Of a stretch of 64,000 bases of DNA, positions 55,607 through 64,000 are shown in pieces. The position numbers were made by a program, and so were the translations under genes. Source of the stretch: Ischnura elegans (lineage: Eukaryota > Arthropoda > Insecta > Odonata > Coenagrionidae). Below the pieces are notes generated by a model. That model saw nothing but the letters and a program-made list of their open reading frames with translations, was not told the origin of the DNA and searched no databases. Location: NCBI RefSeq assembly GCF_921293095.1, contig NC_060254.1, positions 113,484,917 through 113,548,916 on the forward strand. The letters are read 5' to 3'. Numbering within the stretch: position 1 is the stretch's first letter; every line of letters begins with the position of its first letter.

Positions 55607-56337
55607 TAGGGTAGTTTCCTGCATCAAAGAAAACGAAAGGCATTGATTGCGATTCGTTACCCACTATTAGTGTATTCATAATACACAAATTATTTGGTTT
55701 TTGAAATACCGGTTTAGACGAATGGCAAGGGTCAAATTTTATCCTCATTTGAAAAAGGCCAGATTGGCGCCCATGCGATTCCACTCCACGTGACGTCACA
55801 GGGACCTAGATTCTACACGAGAGGATAGGAGGTATACATCGTCTGAGGTTACCAATGCATGCATGAGGCACAGAGCTCAGGGAAACATGTCTTAATAATC
55901 ACCTATTAAAACTGGCTAAGGTCGGAAAGTTTTCTTCGTTTGATAAGGTATTAATAAACTTTTTTAAGCCAAGCGCTACCAGCCAGCAAAGTACTCAGCT
56001 ACCCTCTAGCATCATCTACATTTACTCAATACCCTGCGAGCCACCTCTAGGGTGTTTGGCAGGGGGTGATCAATCACCAGCATGCAGCATGCATTTGGAC
56101 TCCCTAGCATCCTGCGTCCTATCAGCGCTCAGAGCCTCGATCAGGGTCATCTCACAAGGCGGGAGGGGGAACCAGAAATGCGTCGCACGGACTTTCCTAC
56201 TTTTTGAAATTTGTCACTTTTCATTTAATCGCGAAAAATAGATATCGTCATTTAAAAATCTTAAAGCGTGAAATACGTACTCCAGGAGTAATAATCTTTC
56301 GATTTAGGTAATAAAAAAATAATAGGAAACCACCTTA
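55607..56337. mobile_element. TAGGG-family element interrupted by a LINE tail
   Basis: From TAGGGTAGTTTCCTGCATC to AGGAAACCACCTTA; 731 bp including a 98-bp insertion plus TSD. Without it the element is about 633 bp, matching the 640-bp copy at 26272. The best left terminus of the family is here. Confidence 0.9.
56013..56103 (-). mobile_element. 91-bp LINE-B tail inserted in the TAGGG element
   Basis: CTAGCAT is duplicated at 56006-56012 and 56104-56110, and uninterrupted TAGGG copies have a single AGCATCCTG here. The insert is only the LINE-B 3-prime end: tail, GCGAGCCACCTCTAGGGTG block and ACCAGCATGCAGCATGC. It is a very short target-primed insertion. Confidence 0.9.
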
Positions 56338-56760
56338 TTGCACTTGGTTGGACAAAATTGTTGATTTCCTTGATGTTGAATTTCGCAACCTTCAAAGCAC
56401 CTCTGGTTCGTATTTTCCTTGTATTCTAATGGTGATATGGGGTCCCCTGGGATATTGTTCTAGTATTATTATTTTTTAATCGGTACCTACGAATTAAAAA
56501 AGAGAATGGGCCTTTTAGTTGATGCCCCGAAGCCAAAATATGGTATATTCAGTGATGGAAACACAGCCTTTCTTCAAAAATTCTCGCCTATCGGCTGAAA
56601 TAACTGGTGAGGATCAATGTTTTTGATTGCTTTCTTTTCATTGTTGCAATAAAACATCTTTTTATTACTGCTTTATGCAGCACTTTTCAGATGAAATGAC
56701 ATAGTTAATTAATTTTCAGGAGTAGAGGAAGAGTTAATCTTTCAATTCTCAACAGTTTTA

Positions 56761-57249
56761 ATGTCTTTGTCTTGCGGAGTTTTGATTTATCCAGTAAAAT
56801 TTAATAAGTTCTGTATGGATACAGCGGAGAATATTGTGAGACATTATGGTTGGTTTTACATGCCACCCACAGTGCACAGAGTGTTAATACATGGTGCAGA
56901 TGCCATTAAGTCGGCTCTTCTTCCTATTGAAGATCTGTCGGAGAAAGCCCAGGAATCTCGTAGTAAAGACATTAGAATATATCAAGAGCATAACATGAGA
57001 AAAATATCTCGACTTCACACTAATGAGGATATTTTCCGGAGACTGATCCTAACATCGGATCCTTTTATTAGCACATTAGAAACTGAACTAAACAAATGCC
57101 GGGGTCTTAAAGATCTTCCGCAGGAGGTACGTGATCTCTTGGTCTTGCAAGAGTCGCAAAATTCTTCGAGTGAATGCGAAGAGGAGGATGGGTGGGATTC
57201 AGAAGAATCTGATGCTCAACAACTAAAATACATTATTGTAAATTTATGA
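56761..57249 (+). CDS. Uncharacterised repetitive-family protein, 162 codons
   Basis: The most convincing intact frame in the window. WFYMPPTVHRVLIHGADAIK, LLPIEDLSEKAQESRSKDIR, ISRLHTNEDIFRRLILTSDP and an acidic tail (SSECEEEDGWDSEESDAQQ) resemble the C-terminal end of a multi-copy family of uncharacterised proteins I have seen in arthropods and cnidarians. The Y-MPP-VH-x-LIHG and LP-x-x-LSE-AQE motifs are its hallmarks. The function is unknown, and repetitiveness suggests transposon origin. Such proteins are usually much longer. Upstream AATTTTCAG (56719) and TCTCAACAG (56755) could be acceptors, so this may be a last exon. AATAAA follows 24 nt after the stop. Confidence 0.6.
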   Translation: MSLSCGVLIYPVKFNKFCMDTAENIVRHYGWFYMPPTVHRVLIHGADAIKSALLPIEDLSEKAQESRSKDIRIYQEHNMRKISRLHTNEDIFRRLILTSDPFISTLETELNKCRGLKDLPQEVRDLLVLQESQNSSSECEEEDGWDSEESDAQQLKYIIVNL

Positions 57250-57272
57250 GGAATTAACCATGATTTTATGAG

Positions 57273-57278
57273 AATAAA
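57273..57278 (+). terminator. Poly(A) signal AATAAA after the 162-codon ORF
   Basis: AGAATAAAAGAG lies 24 nt downstream of the TGA stop of the frame ending at 57249. Its closeness supports that frame as the 3-prime end of a transcribed gene or element. Confidence 0.5.
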
Positions 57279-57659
57279 AGAGTCACTTAAATACTATTTT
57301 GACACTTATTTAATAATTACTTTTTAGTCAATAGAGAAGAATCTCACGAAACCTGGAAATCGCACCTCTTTAACGTAAGTCAATGCACCCAAAAATCCTA
57401 CTATTAGCCGTTTCTTTGTTTATTGACTAATTTGAAAGATCATTAACTCATTCTATGAAACTAATTATCATTTTTTTACATAAATTTATCATGATAACCG
57501 TTTATCTATCTACAATTAGCCAGTTGATAAGTTTAAGTTCCACGATATCGCATAAAATAATAGTTTTTTCGTAAAAATAACAGCAGAAATGAAAATAGCT
57601 TGCCAAAAAACCTGTAGGGAGCAATTTTTAAAGACATCCAACGAAAATCTGATTTTTAT

Positions 57660-57812
57660 CTAACTTTTCGCGATCCGGACCACCGTGCGACGCCGCCCCC
57701 GGGGGGCGTGGTCGCACGCTCCCTCTTCTCCTCCCTCTTCAGATGGAAGATGGGACTTTCTAGTCCCAATCTCGCCCAATAAAGACGTATTATTATTATT
57801 ATTATTATTCTG
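57660..57812 (+). mobile_element. Retroposon 3-prime end with hairpin and (ATT)n tail
   Basis: CCGTGCGACGCCGCCCCC and GGGGGGCGTGGTCGCACG form a near-perfect hairpin. The stretch ends CCAATAAAGACG followed by (TATTAT)n, as in short retroposons that carry their own AATAAA and a trinucleotide tail. No coding sequence. Confidence 0.55.
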
Positions 57813-57871
57813 CTTGCGCCACTTGGCTCGCCGGTTTTTGAACCAGACCTATTGCGCATGCGCAATGAGGA

Positions 57872-57902
57872 GAGGGAGAGAAAGAGAGAGAGAGAGAGAG
57901 TG
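57872..57902. repeat. (GA)n microsatellite
   Basis: GAGAGGGAGAGAAAGA followed by a pure GA run. Confidence 0.9.
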
Positions 57903-58330
57903 AGTTGAGATGCGTGCGGAGACAGACAAGGCCATCTGCATATTTAGCTGGGTGGCGAGAGTCGGTCAATAAAATTGCGGAGATGACAAATGGGAGATTA
58001 TTATTTAAGGTGTTCTCTCGGCGAAGGTAGCGTGGAGGGTTTTGCGGAACACCCTTTCCTGTCTTCCCATCCTTCCGAGGAGATATACTCTTGGAATTGC
58101 CATTATCGTGTTATGTAGCAATCTCGTACTGTAGTGTATATTAATTTAGTGCATAATTCTGTATTTAAGCAGTATTAAAATAACGATGTTTTATAAGGGA
58201 CTTGGCGATTAATTTTTCAGTTTTTCAGAGTGTTTAACCCATCATCAGCTGTTTTCTTTGTTGAATGATGATTTATCCAAGTAAGCATCTTAATTATGGA
58301 TAAATTTTTTAATTTATGCAAATTTTGTAC

Positions 58331-58608
58331 CAGTGGCGTAACAAGGAATCCTTGAAGGGGGGGGGGATTGGATGGCCAGTATTAGCGACGGGAGGTGGGG
58401 TGAGGATGGGGTAACGGCAAATTTTTGAGAAATGACATGCCTGTAAATGAAATTTTACATAATTTTGGCGCTAAAGATTTCCTTTAAGCAGATGCATTTA
58501 TTACGTGTCATAACTGGAAAATGTATTCAATTATTTTTTTTTATTTCACTGAGGCTTTTGGGGGGTGGGGGATCTATGTCCTCATTGCCCCCCATAGTTA
58601 CGCCACTG
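58331..58608. mobile_element. 278-bp MITE with CAGTGGCGTAAC inverted ends
   Basis: Starts CAGTGGCGTAACAAGG and ends ATAGTTACGCCACTG; 12 terminal bases are perfectly inverted. Flanks TTTTGTAC (58323-58330) and TATTGAAC (58609-58616) agree at six of eight positions, a decayed hAT-size TSD. G-runs lie near both ends. Confidence 0.85.
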
Positions 58609-59044
58609 TATTGAACCTTTAATTTGTTGTACGAGTCACTGGATGCTCAGTTGCCGAATATGCATGATCAAAGAAAAGTGTCCTTGGATCACTTATGTTG
58701 TGGTTTTTTTCCTTGATATTTTATAGCTGAAATGCCCAAAAAATTGACTTACAATTAGTGAACTATTGTGATTGTACCTTGCGTTTTGTTACTTCCGTAT
58801 TCGTTTTGTTAACTCAAAGAGTTAGTAAGATTAACTTTAAACGTTAAAAAAATATTTGAATAAAGACATTGGTGCTCTGTAAACCAACATTAATGGCATC
58901 ATTATTGACCAATTTGGCAATTGAATGACGAAATAGGTTTTTTTCATTTTTCTTGTCATCAGCAGAGGAATGTCGAATGTTCTTAAATTTTATGTTCAGA
59001 GTGGAAAAGAGATATTGGTATAGTTATTTATTTTCATCGCCCCG

Positions 59045-59212
59045 AAAACAGCTCATTTAAGGCCTTTTCCATCGGAGGAAATAAAATGAAACGACGATTT
59101 ACACACACTGGGTTCATTCCATGGGTAGGGGCAATCTACCAAGGCGGAACTCGAACCCGCGACATTCGATCTGGCAGGCAAGTACTTAACCCCGCCGCCA
59201 CCGTGGCCGACA
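59045..59212 (-). mobile_element. tRNA-derived SINE
   Basis: The minus strand reads CACGGTGGCGGCGGGGTTAA (A-box region) and, 33 nt on, CGCGGGTTCGAGTTCCG (B box, 59146-59157). It keeps clear tRNA-like spacing and is followed by a non-tRNA body (TAGATTGCCCCTACCC). The 5-prime acceptor arm does not pair with a 3-prime arm, so it is a SINE and not a tRNA gene. Confidence 0.75.
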
Positions 59213-61940
59213 AAAAGTATAGTACTGAGAAAAGTTATTTGAAACAAAATATTGCTTTCAAGATTTGTTCGCAAGGAAAATTTAAAGCGCTGAGTAAGTA
59301 CCATTACAATATAAACCCTGGTTTAAGGCAAATAAATCAGTGATGCAAGCATGGAATACGATTCCTATTATTACCTTTTTCTGGATTGAACGAATTAAAT
59401 TAATTTCGATCGTTTCGTTTAGTTTTTCCATCATAGTTTGTCCATTTTCCGTGTTAATGGCAATCATCATACGCCAAATGGCAAGGCTTATCAAAATGGC
59501 GGGTATTTATTTGGCTTTTTCATAATGAAACATGCCGTTATAGATTACTCATTTATTTGATTGTTGGATACGGAAGTTAAGTAGTATGTGTATGACGGAA
59601 AGTGTGGCAGGTGAGTATAGAGTTATTTAGTAGCAGGTCAATGTAGACTTTGCTTTTATTTGATCGGTAAGTGCGGTTTCCAAGTAGGCTGTCGATAGAA
59701 GAATGTGGAAGCTTTAGAAAGAACTATGTATATTTTAAGCATCCGTTTGTAATCCCAGCGGACGTCACCGGTGCGGGTCCGCGGGGATATCCTTTCGCCC
59801 TCGCCGCTGGCGTTGCTTACCGCATCCTGCTTCTTGTATCTGAATGTATTATTCGCGGAATGGCGATGAGAAAAGATCAATTCGTATTTAAGGTGTAATT
59901 TTTTCGTTTGAATCGTTTTAATTCCTTGAATTCAATAAGATATTTGTTTCCCTGCTTGTTTTTAAATATGCATGTGATTTCTTTGCAATAAGTTGTCAAA
60001 ACATTACTTGTGACGCACGACTTACATTTTATTCGTTACGAGTCTACTCAGGCTAGAATGATGCATGAATTATTTGCCCCTCCTCATTTCAAGGGAGTCG
60101 ATAGGTACTGTTGTGGTGAGATGACAGCTTTGTTTATTGCAACTCAATAACAAATCTGTTCCCTCGGTTAATATGGAAATAACTGCGTATGTATGAAATA
60201 GTTTATCTGGGAATTTACTGAGGGCCTTTTGGCTATAACATTTGTATTGGTGCAGTTTTCATCGCTGGCGTTTCAATAGTCGAGCTCCAGTGTTGGCATT
60301 TCTGTAAAGGATATGGCCTTATACGATTAGTAAGTATTGATTATATTTGTGCTGTATGGAACTTGCCTTGAACACACTGGATATCAACCATATGTAACGT
60401 TCGCCAGAGCTTTACATGTCTGTACGTACTAACGACATTTTCTTCTCTATCCCTGTCGATACCCTACTTTACAACTCCCGAGGTTTCATTTAATTTAGTC
60501 TCTTATTGTTCATTACTAGTAGGATAGAGATTTTGCGATTCCAGGCCAACTGGAATAAAAATGGAAACATTCCAACAATACCTAGTAGAATAACAAGACC
60601 AACAATAACAAGTATGAATTCTATCTGGCCATAAGCCTCTAAGTAAATTTAATTAAGTGCCACCTTTTCACCTTGCGGCTATTTACGGAATGAAAAAGGA
60701 AGCCCTAGTTGGGCGAGTTAAACCGAGCAAGCGCTCTGTCATTCGATCGATAAGCGCTAATGGATTTAAGCTTGATGTGGGAGAATTATATTTTATTGAT
60801 ATGACAGCGGCGTCCTCTCCCCCTGGATGTTTTTGCGTTGTTCATTCTATGAAGAAATTATTCAAGCGTGAAGAGACTCTTCTCCGCCATTTTATGTCAA
60901 TATTATTTCATTTGTCCTTTAGAAAGGTATTTATTTATGTAAGTTGATCACATACAGCATTTATGTCAATTTATAGTGAAAATGTTACATGTTAACAAAG
61001 GGTATAAAAGAGAAGTTTAAAGTATAGCTACAAAACATAAATTACAAGATTGCCGAATAAGAGATTAAAAAAATAAACGGAAACTTGCAGTTTAAAACCA
61101 ACCACTGGCGTGAAAATTCTGACGCTGGAGCTTTTAAAATAATTGAAACGTTGTTTTTTCTACATAGGCGGCAGGGTACTGTCCTCGTCTGTCAAAATGA
61201 CGATAAGTTCTGGCTCGTGTCCCACCGTGGTAGGTTCCCTATTACCAGGACGTGGAAATTTTCGGCCGTCCGCCGTTATTCATTCTAGCCCTCCGACATG
61301 AAGGCCAATTAGTGCTGTTCGCGGGCTGATGAATATAAATAATTGCAATATCTTAATGCAGACCGTTGTGAAAAAGCTATTTTGAAATTATTCCAAACGC
61401 TCCCACGGTAAAGGATTTCCGGAGAATCACTCCTGCTACGTTTACATGTACTTTTATTTTCGCGAAATGAACATTTTCACGAGTCCTACCGTTTAATTGG
61501 AAATGTTTCGCTTTCGATTGGGGAAGATGGAGGTGTTAGGTTGAGTTTTGGAGACAAAACGTGAGCGGGAAGGTGGCAATTACAAAGGTACTGGAAGTGA
61601 TGGGAAAGGAAAGGAAACATTTGGAAAAAAGATGAAGAGGGTAAAGCGCAACACTCCGTCCGTCGGATGGGTCGTAAAGCCGTGGTCCCCTTGGTGCCTT
61701 TCTTTAAGAGTAGGCTGATGCCGACGCCGGGTTTCTCTCCACCCTTCCTTACCTACCCATCCCTCATGGCCCAAATGACCTAAGCTGTCGGTCGTCTCCT
61801 CCAAATACAATACCAAACTGTCGAGGGCGTGGAGGTTGGATGGAGGGTATGCCGGAATAACTAACAGTAGGAGGTAAAAAAAAGGCTATTCGGGCCTCTA
61901 GCCGGGTTATCAGTCTCCATTCGACCGACGCGTCGGTTTC
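59213..61940. other. No gene recognised
   Basis: Mixed-composition intergenic sequence. Short frames at 59671-59898, 60657-60947 and 61085-61288 show no recognisable domain. Confidence 0.4.
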
Positions 61941-61945
61941 GTCGG

Positions 61946-62026
61946 CGACGTTTCGGAACCCGAGTCGCGATCCATCATCAGGGCTTACCTCGTCTGATGG
62001 AACGCGACTCGGGTTCCGAAGCGTCG
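61946..62026. repeat. 24-bp inverted repeat with 33-bp loop, Penelope-like context
   Basis: The arms 61946-61969 and 62003-62026 (core GGAACCCGAGTCGCG) differ at one base of 24. On the minus strand the adjacent CCTGATGATGGATCGCGAC and CGAAACGTCGCCGACG phrases resemble the 3-prime region after the GIY-YIG domain of Penelope-like elements. No endonuclease sequence is attached. Confidence 0.75.
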
Positions 62027-63159
62027 CGTCGTGGCGGCATGGTGAAAGAGATAACCCGAATGGAAGCCCTTTTTTGACCATACTCGCCGGGAAAGCATTA
62101 GTTCTAACTTCAGAAGGAAGGTCTCTGGCCATGTAGGAGATAAAGAGAATGAAATATTTGGATGGGATGGAAGGAGGCTTGGAATTCGCAGAGTGGAAGG
62201 ATGTGATCGCGTGAAAAGCTACCGTTCAAATTCTGTGAGGAGTATCAGGAATTGTGGGAATGGTGCGTTTGTCTGTAAACCTACCTTGGAGATGAGGAGA
62301 CAGGGTTTGGTTGGGTCCAATACGGGGTGGGAAGGGTACCACGATTGAGAGATGCTGGGTGAGCGGAGGAGAAAAGTTTTTTTTATAAATAGAAAGAATG
62401 GGAATAGGCCTTACTGTCAATAGGGAAGTGCACTAATTTTTTTTATTGCTGAATTTGAAAGTTTAGCCTAAAAAAGAAACATTAGTATAGGCACTTTTAT
62501 TTCCTGCATCTGGGGTATGCACTTTAAAACGTTTTGAAAGTCGGAAAATTTCATGTTGCGCTGAAACAAAGTGCTTCCATCTTGATTGAGATGTGACGTC
62601 ACAAGACAGTAGTCACCAGTGGAGTATCGCTGTATTCCGTCGCCTCTAGCGCGGCGAGAGTTTCCGGGAATCTGTGGAGTTTGCTTCCTAAAAATGTCGA
62701 CTAGTACGGAAAACATGATTTCAAAATAGAACAGTAAATGATTTTTGTTCCAAATTTCATCTCGACGTCGAAACAAAAGCCAGGAGAAGATATTCATTCC
62801 CGTGCCTTATGCACAAGGCATACGGAATAAATGGTTCAAGGCTGCTCCTGACTCTTACCTATCGATGATATTCAGTTTTGAAGATCATTTGAAGGTATTG
62901 TAAGACCAAATTGATATATACATTATAATAATTTACTTAATAGGTACCTCAGTCTCATCAGAAAGTGTGTTGAGTCATCTTCCTTCTTGAGTAAAAGGGT
63001 CCATAAAATAATATGCCAGTTTAGTTTTTATTTCTAAATGATTCTAAATATTTCTAAATTATAATTCTGAGTTATTTCCGGTAGGGCTACCCATGCCAGA
63101 TGGGTCGAAGGGTAAGAGCTAGACGAAGGGAGTTCCACGTGATGGTGTAACGTAATAAA
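62027..63159. other. No gene recognised
   Basis: A minus-strand frame at 62468-62797 has no recognisable domain. Otherwise intergenic. Confidence 0.4.
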
Positions 63160-64000
63160 TAGAGTGCGGAAAAAAAGTCTCCAATTTTTCGAAAAAAGTC
63201 GCCTAAAAAGTCGTCAATATTTTAGAAAAAAGTCTCTTTAAAAGTCTGAGTTTTTTCCAAGAGAAATTGACTGAATTTAACTTAATTGATGGAGAAAAGA
63301 GGGTAGAGAGGCGGATTCGTGGGTTTGCGTGTTATTTTATGGACTTTTAAGACAGGAGATCACCATAATTTACAAAATATTTTTTTTAATTCTGAATTAC
63401 GCTTTCTTTGATGATCAGCAACTGTTTAAGAATATAGTTGACCCCTGTAATTATTTTAGCTGATCAATATCTATCTTTATTTTAAAATAGGGAAATTAAA
63501 AGTCAAATTACAGGCTATGTATAACAGAATTTATTTAATAATTGCATGATATAAAATAAAGGAAAAAAACGTATTTTCATTCACTTTGAGTTGTATTGCC
63601 AAAACATTATTTAAGTAGTGACAGATAAGGTATTTTTCTATGTTTTCCATGGTAAATGTTGTGCGACGTTCGGTGAAAATAAGTTTATACGTCGAAAACG
63701 ATCGCTCAACTTCACATGTTGTAATAGGAGCATATCGCAGCGTAGCCACTTCACTTAAGGTGAGTTTTTGTAAAACATTAGATGTCTGCCCCTTGACCTC
63801 TCTGTTGAGAATCTGAGCTATACCTACCAGTCATTAACTTGAAGCCTTCGTTTTTATCCAAAACTTTGCACGATTTGCCATTAACACTTACGGCTTGTTT
63901 GCACTTTACACATTCAAGTTTCTTCTTCACATCCATTATTGTCACACCGAATCACTGAGGCTCAGGATGGAAGATTCAAAATTTTTTTATTTTTTCTACC
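63160..64000 (-). mobile_element. hAT element, left end inside the window, right end outside
   Basis: A plausible terminus TAGAGTGCGGAAAAAAAGTC starts at 63160. It is followed by repeated AAAAAAGTCNCC motifs as subterminal repeats. The transposase remnant on the minus strand lies further in. If this is the end, GTAATAAA (63152-63159) should be the TSD and should recur beyond 64000. Confidence 0.55.
63531..63932 (-). pseudogene. hAT transposase C-terminal (dimerisation) remnant
   Basis: The minus frame ATLRYAPITTCEVERSFSTY, then KLIFTERRTTFTMENIEKYL, fits the hAT C-terminal dimerisation domain (S/T-x-x-VER-x-FS, R-x-x-x-x-x-EN). Upstream on the same strand an ATG at 63932 opens a separate 52-codon frame with CVKCK that ends in a stop. 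A frame change near 63790 joins the two only imperfectly. The catalytic D and E regions would lie beyond 64000 or are lost. Confidence 0.75.

Noticed and set aside
59146..59212. Functional tRNA gene
   Set aside because: A and B boxes are present but the acceptor stem does not pair and a non-tRNA body follows, so SINE is the better call.

Overview
This is a eukaryotic, almost certainly arthropod (probably insect), nuclear DNA window. It is AT-rich, has no dense open reading frames, and is packed with decayed CR1/jockey-like LINEs, Penelope-like fragments, a mariner relic, hAT elements with 8-bp target-site duplications (TSDs), tRNA-derived SINEs and tandem repeats. The species cannot be named from the sequence. 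No complete conserved host protein gene is recognisable; nearly every protein-like stretch is transposon-derived and broken.

Layout. 0-12.3 kb: a 315-bp tandem duplication, copies of a TA-flanked inverted-repeat family (here called TAGGG, terminal repeat TAGGGTGGTTTCCT), LINE fragments of two related families (A and B), a 2-kb repeat starting ACTAGCTGACCCGG, and a mariner transposase relic. 13.6-22.8 kb: an apparently non-coding, spliced-looking locus on the + strand. It has strong splice sites around small stop-rich exons, a 432-bp tandem duplication and a 330-bp tandem array that each multiply a splice-acceptor cassette, and a long last exon running into a degenerate GTGTGAATGA minisatellite. 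23-27 kb: assorted repeats, a TATA-containing LTR-like stretch and another TAGGG copy. 27.5-34 kb: a nested transposon stack on the minus strand. A Penelope-like element is split by a jockey-like LINE, which is split by a LINE-B copy, a 1.1-kb hAT element (itself carrying a 258-bp hAT MITE) and a second copy of that MITE.

34-45 kb: a 1.7-kb hAT with perfect TSD, several GC-tailed MITEs, LINE-A 3-prime ends, a spliced-looking exon at 39.7 kb, a 140-bp tandem repeat with nuclear-receptor DR1-like motifs, a 1.3-kb hAT with perfect TSD, and a CpG-rich block at 43.7-44.8 kb that looks like a promoter plus first exon. 45.3-48.5 kb: the most complete LINE-A copy, minus strand, with FADD intact but with stop codons and frameshifts. 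48.5-64 kb: mostly unremarkable intergenic DNA with a TAGGG copy interrupted by a 91-bp LINE insertion, one 162-codon ORF with an adjacent poly(A) signal, two SINE-like sequences, a 24-bp-stem inverted repeat, and at the right edge the end of a hAT element with transposase C-terminal sequence.

The best candidate for something undescribed is the 13.6-22.8 kb spliced repeat-bearing transcript locus. Its existence as an RNA is inference from splice-site quality and repeat architecture. All family names rest on motif recognition without database searches.
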